Source: an uncultured Bacteroidota bacterium (lineage in GTDB: Bacteria > Bacteroidota > Bacteroidia > 2-12-FULL-35-15). From it: DNA of 12,467 nucleotides. A model generated the notes under the pieces. The model searched no databases and was not told the DNA's origin. It saw nothing but the letters and a program-made list of their open reading frames with translations. The position numbers and the translations under genes were made by a program. Below, piece by piece: positions 1-6,133 of this stretch; position 1 is the stretch's first letter; the number at the start of each line of letters is the position of its first letter. Where the stretch lies: the NCBI GenBank assembly GCA_903833025.1, contig CAILDT010000803.1, positions 1 through 12,467 on the forward strand. Direction: 5' to 3'.

Positions 1-1
1 A

Positions 2-505
2 CGTACTCGTATTCCTGCCCCTGAACCAGATACATCATATTGTGAAAAAAATTGGGTTCCCATTATTGATAGGCCAAATCAATTTATTAAATGGACTAGT
101 CCGGTAGAGGTTGTTGAACTTGTTGAGGAAAAGTGCAAGCAAGTAAGTTTACGCCAAGGGATTAAACCTAATAAAGATCAACGTGGCAGCTCACAGGTAA
201 TACGTTGGGGAAATGTGTATATCAGCATAACCCATGAGGTAGACTTATTTAAGAATTATTTAGGGCAAAAAGATGGGCTATACCGCCACCGGCTATGTGT
301 GTGGGACGATCAATTAAATCTTGTTGGTTTAGGTAACCCATTTAGCTTTTTAGATGGGCAAATAGAGTTTTGTGTTGGGGCTGCTATTTATGAAGGCGAT
401 TTACTTATTTCTTTTGGTTTTCAGGATAATGCAGCTTTTGTGCTTAGAACTCCTGGAGCTATAGTTGAAGATCTAATTATGGAGGCGTTATCTTATGAAA
501 AATAA
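2..505 (+). CDS. Glycan-associated beta-propeller protein, C-terminal part (5' truncated)
   Basis: The frame is open from base 2 to the stop at 503-505, giving 167 residues that lack the N-terminus, so the true start lies upstream of the window. Visible signatures are C-E-K-N-W-x-P near residues 14-20, R-G-S-S-Q-V-I at 61-67, a Y-R-H-R-L segment, and the terminal I-E-F-C-V-G-A-A...L-L-I-S-F-G-F-Q-D-N-A-A-F. From memory, this order matches the five-bladed propeller (GH43/GH130-like) modules often attached to bacterial and phage glycosyltransferases. In those modules the last blade reads roughly EFxAGLA...LLISFGxxDxEA. The role is probably glycan binding or processing, but the catalytic part, if any, is outside the window. 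An internal GTG at 215 is not the start, because the family signature extends upstream of it. It overlaps the next gene by 11 bases. The fold is moderately sure and the activity unknown. Confidence 0.6.
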   Translation, partial: RTRIPAPEPDTSYCEKNWVPIIDRPNQFIKWTSPVEVVELVEEKCKQVSLRQGIKPNKDQRGSSQVIRWGNVYISITHEVDLFKNYLGQKDGLYRHRLCVWDDQLNLVGLGNPFSFLDGQIEFCVGAAIYEGDLLISFGFQDNAAFVLRTPGAIVEDLIMEALSYEK

Positions 506-602
506 TTGTTATTGGTGCCAGGGGACTGGATTATTGCAGTCAGACGAAGAATGCCCATGCTTTACTGATACGTGTCAATGCAAGGAATGCCGTGAAAATT
601 GA
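495..602 (+). CDS. 35-residue cysteine-rich microprotein with CxxCxGxG motif
   Basis: A small ORF starts at ATG 495, preceded by GGAGG at 482-486, a good ribosome site, and ends at TGA 600-602. It overlaps its upstream neighbour by 11 bases and its downstream neighbour by 11 bases. The 35-residue product has seven cysteines. It begins with C-Y-W-C-Q-G-T-G, which fits exactly the CxxCxGxG module of DnaJ-type zinc-finger proteins, followed by C-P-C and C-Q-C-K-E-C. The arrangement suggests one or two bound zinc ions. No partner or reaction can be named. Tight overlap on both sides argues that it is translated with the glycan cassette. A chance ORF is unlikely given the ribosome site and cysteine spacing. 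Confidence 0.62.
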   Translation: MKNNCYWCQGTGLLQSDEECPCFTDTCQCKECREN

Positions 603-1143
603 GACATTAATTTTTGAGTTATCTAAAGACCCTTTTAACCCTGTACTAAATTTTAATGTGGCTGTTGAATATGAACGTCTAGAACAAACCGCATCTGCTG
701 TTTCTTTCTACCTGCGAGCAGCGGAGTATGGCGTAGGAACTCACCCAGTTATTGTTTACAACTCTTTACTCCGTATGGCTGGTTGTTTTGCAGACCAGAA
801 CGACAGGGTTAACACAGTTAGTAACTGCATTCTGCAAGCGGTAGCACACCTGCCAGAACGTCCAGAAGCTTACTTCCTTATGTCACAGTTCCATGAGCGA
901 CAAGGTGCTTGGCAAGAATGTTACACCTGGGCTGAGATGGGCCTATCTGTTCCAGAGTGCGACCCGCTTCCTGCAGACGTTGGGTATTACGGAGAGTATG
1001 TACTTGAGTTTGAAAAAGCAGTAAGTGCCTGGTGGATTGGTCGTAAAGAAGAATCCGTTAAACTTCTTACTGATTTAAAGACTCAAGATTTAGCTGAGGA
1101 ATACAGTAGGGCTGTGGGGTTTAATCTTGAACGTGTTCTTTGA
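592..1143 (+). CDS. TPR-like helical-repeat protein
   Basis: The 183-residue protein starts at GTG 592, with AAGGA at 582-586 about five bases upstream. It is rich in paired amphipathic helices. TPR-like units can be seen at about residues 16-47 (N-x-A-V-E-Y-E-R-L...A-V-S-F-Y-L-R-A-A), 91-120 (P-E-A-Y-F-L-M-S-Q-F...W-A-E-M-G-L) and 134-165 (E-F-E-K-A-V-S-A-W-W-I-G-R). The last segment resembles TPR tails that accompany family 2 glycosyltransferases in phages and bacteria, as I remember them. It has no glycosyltransferase DxD domain of its own, so I read it as a protein-interaction or carrier partner for the cassette. It lies between a propeller protein and a methyltransferase and overlaps the latter by 17 bases. 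No signal peptide or membrane segment is visible. The fold is fairly sure; the role is inferred from context. Confidence 0.65.
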   Translation: MKIETLIFELSKDPFNPVLNFNVAVEYERLEQTASAVSFYLRAAEYGVGTHPVIVYNSLLRMAGCFADQNDRVNTVSNCILQAVAHLPERPEAYFLMSQFHERQGAWQECYTWAEMGLSVPECDPLPADVGYYGEYVLEFEKAVSAWWIGRKEESVKLLTDLKTQDLAEEYSRAVGFNLERVL

Positions 1144-1786
1144 TATTGGGGCTAATAGAGGAGACGCCACTGCTGTTGGTGTAGAAAAAGGCTACAAGGT
1201 AATTGCCCTTGAACCAGCACCTAGAGTGTTTAAAGAACTAGTATCAAACTTTATCTACAACCCAAACGTTATCCCACTTAAACTAGCTGTTTCAGATACC
1301 TCAGATGAGGTAGTTGAGTTCTATGAGGCCCAAGAAGATGGGCTTTCTTCTTTAGAAAAAGCCTGGTTAACAGGTGAGACTATGCCATATAACGGCAAGC
1401 CCTTTAGAACTATTAAGGCTACAACTATTACTATAGATAAGCTTGCTGAGATATACGGTGAGCCTGATCTTATTAAGATAGATGTAGAAGGGGCCGAATG
1501 GGTTGTTCTACGTGGCATGACTCGTAAGATGGGAATGCTTACATTTGAGTGGACACAGGAAACCTTAGATGAGCACGAGGCACAACTAAAGTACCTAGAA
1601 GAACTTGGCTATGAGTTCTTTGCCCCACAGTTTATTGAGCACCATTTACAAGAGCCCCTTAATTGGTATCCTATTGGAAGCCTTAAAAAGTGGGTTAGTG
1701 AGCACTCTAAAAGCTGGGTTGTCGGCGGTTGGAAAGAGTCTAACTTACGTCCTACAGCAGATGTAGGAATGGTTTGGGTTAGATAA
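1127..1786 (+). CDS. FkbM-family SAM-dependent methyltransferase
   Basis: The 219-residue protein carries the standard landmarks of FkbM methyltransferases (Methyltransf_21). The glycine-rich SAM loop D-I-G-A-N-R-G-D is at 6-13, the acidic ribose-binding E-P follows at 29-30, and the K-I-D-V-E-G-A-E-W block is at 117-125. Family members methylate hydroxyl groups, often on sugars or natural products. With a propeller and a TPR protein upstream and fibre genes downstream, glycan O-methylation is the likeliest use, but the substrate is not shown. The start is uncertain. TTG 1127 gives MNVFFDIG, while GTG 1133 would remove only two residues. Both put the SAM loop unusually close to the N-terminus, so the N-terminal cap seen in longer relatives is absent. 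The start lies inside the previous gene, which suggests coupled translation. Confidence 0.85.
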   Translation: MNVFFDIGANRGDATAVGVEKGYKVIALEPAPRVFKELVSNFIYNPNVIPLKLAVSDTSDEVVEFYEAQEDGLSSLEKAWLTGETMPYNGKPFRTIKATTITIDKLAEIYGEPDLIKIDVEGAEWVVLRGMTRKMGMLTFEWTQETLDEHEAQLKYLEELGYEFFAPQFIEHHLQEPLNWYPIGSLKKWVSEHSKSWVVGGWKESNLRPTADVGMVWVR

Positions 1787-1832
1787 GACATACGTAGTCT
1801 GATATAGTAACTGCTATACAAAAAGGAGAATC

Positions 1833-2756
1833 ATGACCGCTGTATATCCTAATAGCGTACGAAACTATACTGCTCAACAGGACCTTGTTAACACCGTTAT
1901 TGCTGATAACGTTAACTCCCTCCAAGAGGAAGTTAAGCAGATTGAAACTGTTCTTGGTAGTGCCGCATCGTCTCAGAACCCTTTGGTATCAACATGGTCC
2001 GGCTCTTTCTCTCAAGGTACAACTTGGGGTACAGTCTATGATCGTATTGCTAATATTGAAGCAGGACTTTTATCTGGAGTTACTTCTGCACCTTATGTTT
2101 CTAAATCTGGTGGAAGTACTATTTCCGTATCTACATCTACTGGTGCTCCAGGATTAACTCTTACTACAATCTCAGGTACTAATAACTTATTTACAACCGC
2201 TGGGTTTACTCTTAATTATTTGGGTATTCCGCAAGTTAGCGGAGCTAATGTAATTTATGTAGGAAGCTCAGATCATACTGCTTTAACAAGCGCAACGTCT
2301 TCTGCAGTAAGTGTTGCCGCTACAAAAATTCCTCTTTCTACAGTTACTACTGCTGGCGATCTTATTATAGGTACTGGAAGTTCTACTGTATCTCGTCTTG
2401 GTATTGGATCCTCTGGGTATGCTCTTGTAAGTAATGGAACAACTGCATCTTGGACTGTGCCTACAGATACCTCTAAAATACCTTTATCAACCGTTACAAC
2501 GGCCGGAGATCTTATTCTTGGGTCAGGAGCTGGGACTGTATCTAGACTCGCTATAGGAACAACTGGAACCGTTTTAACTAGTAATGGAACAACCGCATCT
2601 TGGGTAGCCCCAACTACTTATTTAGCTACATCTAATGCTGCAGTTACAGCAGCCAGTACATCCTCTGGTGTAGTTAGAAATATTTATGTAAACACTGTGG
2701 CGCCTTCAACCACTGTAGGATATCTTGATGGAGATATTTGGTTGGTGTACGTGTAA
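1833..2756 (+). CDS. Probable tail fibre protein with 50-residue tandem repeat
   Basis: The 307-residue protein starts at ATG 1833 with a clear AAGGAG site at 1823-1828. Residues 1-80 are mostly helical, including a likely coiled coil (V-N-S-L-Q-E-E-V-K-Q-I-E-T-V-L at 27-41). This would suit a virion-attachment and trimerisation segment. The rest is Ser/Thr/Gly-rich, beta-prone and low in charge, as in fibre shafts. Residues 165-261 hold two copies of a repeat beginning K-I-P-L-S-T-V-T-T-A-G-D-L, a type common in phage fibre proteins. The C-terminal end, G-Y-L-D-G-D-I-W-L-V-Y-V, is a compact tip motif also seen in fibre-like proteins. Its stop overlaps the ATG of the next gene by one base. 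The structural role is fairly sure; receptor binding is inferred. Confidence 0.7.
   Translation: MTAVYPNSVRNYTAQQDLVNTVIADNVNSLQEEVKQIETVLGSAASSQNPLVSTWSGSFSQGTTWGTVYDRIANIEAGLLSGVTSAPYVSKSGGSTISVSTSTGAPGLTLTTISGTNNLFTTAGFTLNYLGIPQVSGANVIYVGSSDHTALTSATSSAVSVAATKIPLSTVTTAGDLIIGTGSSTVSRLGIGSSGYALVSNGTTASWTVPTDTSKIPLSTVTTAGDLILGSGAGTVSRLAIGTTGTVLTSNGTTASWVAPTTYLATSNAAVTAASTSSGVVRNIYVNTVAPSTTVGYLDGDIWLVYV
2325..2615 (+). repeat. In-frame 50-residue tandem repeat in the fibre gene
   Basis: Two copies start at 2325 and 2475, a period of exactly 150 bases. Copy 1 encodes residues 165-214 and copy 2 residues 215-261. Shared residues include K-I-P-L-S-T-V-T-T-A-G-D-L, then V-S-R-L-x-I-G and S-N-G-T-T-A-S-W. 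The DNA copies differ at many third positions, so the duplication is old or kept by selection on protein rather than being a recent slippage. Confidence 0.9.
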
Positions 2757-3877
2757 TGCCTGGAAAACTTAAAGTAGGTGGTTCTTGGAACTACACTACT
2801 AAAACTATATTTGTTAAGATAAACTCTGGGGGGTTATTTGGCTGGCGTAACGTATTGTCTGGCTGGGTTAAAGTTGGTGGTGTATGGAAAAAATGGTTTA
2901 TAGCTACTTTTTTAGATACTTTTCAACGTACTACAAGTGCAACTTCTTTAGGGTCTCCTGATGGAATTAATACTTGGAGTAACCTTAGGGGTGCCTGGGG
3001 TATTGTAGCCAATAAAGCTACCGCTAACTCTGCTGCTAGCACATACCCAATTGCAACTATTGATTTTGGCTCTACAAATGTAACCATTCTTCAAGATAAT
3101 GTAACCCCCGGTGTTGGTGCCGCTTTTTGGGTAACTGATAGCAATAATTGGTGGGCTACAACTACTAACGCAATTCAAACTGCTACAGTTACATCTGTAC
3201 CTAGTAGTACTAACTATGGAACTTGCTATTCTCCTGGAAATACTAATTATGGTACATGCTTTACGGCTGGAAATCCTATAATGGGCACCTGCACTGCTGG
3301 TGGCAATACTTTTTTTGGTACTTGTTCTACTCCTGGAAATACTAATTATGGTACTTGTTATAGTCAAGTTTATGGCTCATATTACAATTCCTATACCTGT
3401 GCTTCTGGAACTAACCCAGCTACTAATTATGCTTGTTCTGGAACTAACCCAACTTATACTTATGCTTGTTCTAACGGAACTAATGCGGGAACTTCAAATA
3501 CTTGTGCTACTGGCAGTAACGCGGCAAGTACAAATACTTGTGCTACTGGAACTAATGCGGCGTATAATACGACTACCTATTCTACTGCCTATGCAGTAAA
3601 TGTTCTTAAATCTACATCTGGAACAATTACTACTGCAATAACATTTACTTTTGCTTCTTTAATTGTTGGCCTTAAAACGTTAATTCAAGGATCTACAGGA
3701 AACATAACAGTTAGTGCTTATTCAGCTTCAGGGTTTGGTACCCAAATTGGTTCTAATCAGACCTATACAGCCCCAAGTTATACGGCTACAACAACTCATG
3801 GTATGATTCTTGCACCAGCAACCTATACTCAAGGAACTACATTTTCTAGTTATGAAGTAGACTTTATAACAATTTAG
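2756..3877 (+). CDS. Cysteine-repeat minor tail / distal tail protein
   Basis: ATG 2756 shares its A with the stop of the fibre gene (TAATG), so I prefer it to an in-frame TTG at 2738. The product has 373 residues. The N-terminus repeats a G-K-L-K-V-G-G-S-W / W-V-K-V-G-G-V-W unit, typical as I recall of minor tail proteins in actinobacterial phages. A segment D-T-F-Q-R-T-T-S...G-A-W (about 54-81) follows, looking like a beta-sandwich carbohydrate-binding-type module. Next come ten cysteines in two periodic blocks (about 153-273). The C-terminal ~95 residues are Thr/Ser-rich and beta-prone. No cysteine lies outside the repeat blocks. It probably sits at the tail tip or on fibres. No enzyme motif is visible. 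The structural assignment is moderate and the function of the cysteine repeats unknown. Confidence 0.6.
   Translation: MPGKLKVGGSWNYTTKTIFVKINSGGLFGWRNVLSGWVKVGGVWKKWFIATFLDTFQRTTSATSLGSPDGINTWSNLRGAWGIVANKATANSAASTYPIATIDFGSTNVTILQDNVTPGVGAAFWVTDSNNWWATTTNAIQTATVTSVPSSTNYGTCYSPGNTNYGTCFTAGNPIMGTCTAGGNTFFGTCSTPGNTNYGTCYSQVYGSYYNSYTCASGTNPATNYACSGTNPTYTYACSNGTNAGTSNTCATGSNAASTNTCATGTNAAYNTTTYSTAYAVNVLKSTSGTITTAITFTFASLIVGLKTLIQGSTGNITVSAYSASGFGTQIGSNQTYTAPSYTATTTHGMILAPATYTQGTTFSSYEVDFITI
3212..3376 (+). repeat. Five 11-residue cysteine repeats (33-base period)
   Basis: Five consecutive units share the pattern x-x-G-T-C-x-x-x-G-N-x. The unit starts are N-Y-G-T-C, N-Y-G-T-C, I-M-G-T-C, F-F-G-T-C and N-Y-G-T-C, and the cysteines fall exactly 11 residues apart. 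The fifth unit degenerates after its cysteine. Codon choice varies between copies (TGC and TGT, GGA and GGT). Confidence 0.93.
3392..3574 (+). repeat. Second cysteine repeat block, about 12-residue period
   Basis: Five further cysteines are spaced 12, 11, 12 and 12 residues apart in units such as T-C-A-T-G-x-N-A-A-x-x-N. The first of them is 14 residues after the last cysteine of the preceding block. The units are rich in Asn, Thr, Ala and Gly and lack charge. The change of repeat unit inside one protein suggests two separate repeat expansions. Confidence 0.88.
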
Positions 3878-3885
3878 GGATAAAA

Positions 3886-4221
3886 ATGGCAACTAAAAAT
3901 CGGTACAAAGAAGAACTTCGACAATACAAAAAAAATAAAAGAACAAATTTTGTAAAATCTTTACCTCATAAATTAGGGTTTCATTTTCATTGGTATAAAG
4001 ATTTACAGATAAAAAGCATTATAGAACAAAATTTGTTGCCGGATACCTCATCTATAACTAAACATCTTGCTTTTATACTAGATGATGAAGTAGTAGAAAT
4101 TATGCATTGTCAAGAAAAATTAGCTGCTATCTTATTAAGTAATCCAAAAATTATTCAAATATTAGACCTTACTGTAGTTAAAGTTGGGGATAAATATAAA
4201 AACAATAAGTTTATAAAATAA
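3886..4221 (+). CDS. Small uncharacterised phage protein, family A copy 1
   Basis: The 111-residue protein begins at ATG 3886, eight bases after the previous stop, with a weak GGGAT ribosome site. It has a basic N-terminal half (many Lys/Arg in residues 4-25) and a C-terminal half that matches the 87-residue product of 5850-6113. Shared positions are A-x-I-x-x-x-E-V-(V/L)-x-(I/V)-M, then E-x-x-A-A-x-x-x-S-N-P, and finally G-D-x-Y ending in K-F-I. I recall comparable small proteins in T4-like phages of aquatic bacteria, without a known function. The N-terminal extension is absent from the second copy. Codon use is more AT-rich than in the tail genes. It is a real gene by spacing and homology; its role is unknown. 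Confidence 0.7.
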   Translation: MATKNRYKEELRQYKKNKRTNFVKSLPHKLGFHFHWYKDLQIKSIIEQNLLPDTSSITKHLAFILDDEVVEIMHCQEKLAAILLSNPKIIQILDLTVVKVGDKYKNNKFIK

Positions 4222-4237
4222 TTTTTAAGGAGATATA

Positions 4238-4996
4238 ATGTATAAAAAAATAGAGTTTATATTAGATCCTAATTTTACTTTACCAATTAATATTCCAATA
4301 CCGGCAGCATCAATTTTGCCTAATTGGTGGAAAGATGGGGAATCTTTTATTAATAGGGAAAATGGCGCTTTAGATATAGATAGAGCAGATTTAAAATCTG
4401 CAGGTATGAAATCTTGCATGCCCTTTCTTGATGCCCTTAACTCAGGTTATTTTCTTACTACTTGGGCCGATATTGAAATTACTAAAAATGATGGGGTAGA
4501 AGTTGAATATAAATATTTAGATAAAAACTCTAAAGGAGAAAATATCTATGGATCTACTGATTGGGAAATAGTTAAAGAAAGACAAGGAGCCATTGGTTAC
4601 ACTATCCCACGTCCTGCAGGTCACTCTCACAATCATATGGTGTGGAATAGTAAATGGGGTTGGAAAGTTCCTAAAGGATGGAGCGTGCTTGTTACGCACC
4701 CTTTAAACCAAGCACAACTGCCTTTTACAACATTATCCGCTATAGTAGATAGTGATAGGTTTGTTCCTAACGGAAACATACCCTTTTTTATTAAAGAAAA
4801 TTGGACAGGTGTTATTGAAAAAGGAACTCCTTTTGCTCAATTAATACCGATTAATAGACAAGAATGGGTGGCTACTTCTAGAGTAGCTGGATCTAAAGAA
4901 GAGTTTATTGCTAACAAAGCTAGGTCTGTGCAATTTGGTTATTATAGATCTAAACTTTGGGTGCCTAAAAAATACAAAAATGATACAGATGTTTAA
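4238..4996 (+). CDS. Uncharacterised phage protein, family B copy 1
   Basis: The 252-residue protein starts at ATG 4238 after AAGGAG at 4226-4231. It is paralogous to the next gene. Both open with I-E-F-(I/L)-L, then I-P-(N/D)-W-(W/Y)-K, C-(M/I)-P-(F/V)-L-D-(A/V)-L, and T-x-(A/R)-D. Both then carry a C-terminal stretch with H-P-x-N, L-P-F-x-T-L, (I/V)-V-D-(S/D or T/D), F-x-G-x-(I/L)-x-x-G-T-P-(F/I)-A-Q. The last part (about 150-207) has the layout of a beta-clip module like that ending dUTPase and dCTP deaminase, but I see no complete catalytic motif set. An unusual His-rich run, A-G-H-S-H-N-H-M, occurs at 127-134 in this copy only and could bind metal. No secretion signal is visible. I believe the family is known only as a domain of unknown function in phages. 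Confidence 0.7.
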   Translation: MYKKIEFILDPNFTLPINIPIPAASILPNWWKDGESFINRENGALDIDRADLKSAGMKSCMPFLDALNSGYFLTTWADIEITKNDGVEVEYKYLDKNSKGENIYGSTDWEIVKERQGAIGYTIPRPAGHSHNHMVWNSKWGWKVPKGWSVLVTHPLNQAQLPFTTLSAIVDSDRFVPNGNIPFFIKENWTGVIEKGTPFAQLIPINRQEWVATSRVAGSKEEFIANKARSVQFGYYRSKLWVPKKYKNDTDV

Positions 4997-5777
4997 AAAT
5001 AATAAAAAATTAAGTATTGCACCAGCAGAAGATAATACAATTGAGTTTTTGCTTACCGACACTGATGTAACTACTTCTCCTGTAAATATAGTGCGGGGTA
5101 TAGATAACATACCTGATTGGTATAAAAACCTTACTATTAGAACCCCTATTATTGGTGACATACAAAACCCTGAACGTACTGAGTTTACGATTAAACGTTG
5201 TATCCCTGTATTAGACGTTTTAACTTTAGGGTATTATATTGTTACCGCTAGAGACTATACATTTACGTATGACGAAAAAAAAGGTTGCCATACAATATCT
5301 GGGGCTTTTAATACAAACTATCAACCAGTAACCATGCACCCCATAGAACAACTTGGGGGGATGCCATTCTCTTCCGAGTATTGCGTTTTTGCATATAAAT
5401 GGACAAACCCATATGTAATCAAAACTCCTGCCGGGTATAGCACTTTAATAAGCCATCCAGCTAACGCCCCCTACCTACCCTTTTATACCCTTGGTGGGGT
5501 TGTAGATACAGATTCTTACTTTAGACCTATAAATTTTCCATTTCTTGTTAAGAATACTTTTAGTGGGATTTTACCCGCAGGGACCCCTATAGCCCAAATT
5601 ACCCCTTTTAAAAGAGATGAGTGGTCTTCAAAAATTATTACCAAACCTTCCGATGAATTCAAGGTAAGCCAAAATTTGTTAACAGAACAGTACGAAAAAG
5701 ATAGGCAAGGGCCCGGAGGTAAGGAAGTAGGCGGGGTTTATAAAAAGCTTTACCGCACTAAAAAACGGTATCTTTAA
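4980..5777 (+). CDS. Uncharacterised phage protein, family B copy 2
   Basis: The 265-residue protein is a diverged duplicate of its upstream neighbour and overlaps it by 17 bases. Two in-frame ATGs, 4980 and 4989, are both plausible. Neither has a clear ribosome site, so translation is probably coupled to the upstream gene. The conserved order is E-F-L-L, I-P-D-W-Y-K (44-49), C-I-P-V-L-D-V-L (74-81), H-P-x-N (159-162), L-P-F-Y-T-L-G-G-V-V-D-T-D (166-178) and G-I-L-P-A-G-T-P-I-A-Q (196-206). This copy adds a Lys/Arg-rich tail (about 238-265), suggesting contact with nucleic acid or a negatively charged surface, which is an inference. It lacks the His cluster of copy 1. The function is unknown. 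Confidence 0.7.
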   Translation: MIQMFKNNKKLSIAPAEDNTIEFLLTDTDVTTSPVNIVRGIDNIPDWYKNLTIRTPIIGDIQNPERTEFTIKRCIPVLDVLTLGYYIVTARDYTFTYDEKKGCHTISGAFNTNYQPVTMHPIEQLGGMPFSSEYCVFAYKWTNPYVIKTPAGYSTLISHPANAPYLPFYTLGGVVDTDSYFRPINFPFLVKNTFSGILPAGTPIAQITPFKRDEWSSKIITKPSDEFKVSQNLLTEQYEKDRQGPGGKEVGGVYKKLYRTKKRYL

Positions 5778-5799
5778 TACTATAGGTCTTACTTATATA

Positions 5800-5824
5800 A
5801 GTTTCCTGTATACTATGGGAAACT
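5800..5824 (+). promoter_or_regulatory. Possible hairpin in the gap before 5850
   Basis: The left arm AGTTTCC (5800-5806) and right arm GGAAACT (5818-5824) are exact complements with an 11-base loop. No T run follows, so it is a poor terminator. It sits in one of the few real gaps of the window (72 bases) and could be a processing or regulatory structure for the operon starting at 5850. Weak evidence only. Confidence 0.25.
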
Positions 5825-5849
5825 GGTAAATTAATTTTAGGAGATTTTA

Positions 5850-6113
5850 ATGGCTACTGTTTCAAATAATCAACAAATAGATCCATACCGTGATGACCTG
5901 CCTAAGGTAGCACTTATTGTTGGAACCGAAGTTCTACAGGTTATGGCTGTTGAAGAGTCCACTGCTGCTGCTTTTAAAAGCAACCCAATTTTTGTTGATC
6001 TAGGTTTTAATACAGATAGAATTATGCCGGGTGATGAATATAACCCAAGCACAGGTAAATTCATTCGTTATGAAGATGTTCTTGTTGCACGTGCTAAGGC
6101 TGCTGGTAACTAA
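5850..6113 (+). CDS. Small uncharacterised phage protein, family A copy 2
   Basis: The 87-residue protein starts at ATG 5850 with AGGAG at 5839-5843. Its core (about residues 20-72) lines up with the C-terminal half of the product of 3886-4221: V-A-L-I-V...E-V-L-Q-V-M, E-S-T-A-A-A-F-K-S-N-P, and P-G-D-E-Y...G-K-F-I. It has a shorter N-terminus with D-P-Y-R-D-D-L and a short helical C-terminus ending A-R-A-K-A-A-G-N. Base composition is less AT-rich than in copy 1, so the two copies have evolved separately or were acquired separately. Proteins of this type recur in large myophages without a known role; a virion or scaffold accessory is possible but unsupported here. Confidence 0.68.
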   Translation: MATVSNNQQIDPYRDDLPKVALIVGTEVLQVMAVEESTAAAFKSNPIFVDLGFNTDRIMPGDEYNPSTGKFIRYEDVLVARAKAAGN

Positions 6114-6133
6114 ATTTTATAGATGGGGCAAAA

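Noticed and set aside
1803..1820. Promoter-like -10 elements TATAGT and TGCTATACA before the fibre gene
   Set aside because: No recognisable -35 is present. The second would place transcription start inside the ribosome site of the gene it should serve.
2948..3367. Long minus-strand open frame opposite the Cys-repeat gene
   Set aside because: Its Ser/Ile-rich product is explained as the antisense shadow of the Thr/Asn/Ser repeats, and it has no ribosome site or neighbours on that strand.
3212..3574. Short regular DNA repeats resembling a CRISPR array
   Set aside because: Spacing is 33-36 bases with no separate repeat and spacer. The periodicity is in-frame protein repeat.
3300..3599. + strand open frame within the Cys-repeat gene
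   Set aside because: Its Leu/Val-rich repeats arise from reading the same repeats out of frame.
4908..4979. An earlier ATG at 4908 for family B copy 2
   Set aside because: The extra N-terminus lies wholly within the upstream gene and does not match its paralog. Starts at 4980 or 4989 fit the alignment.
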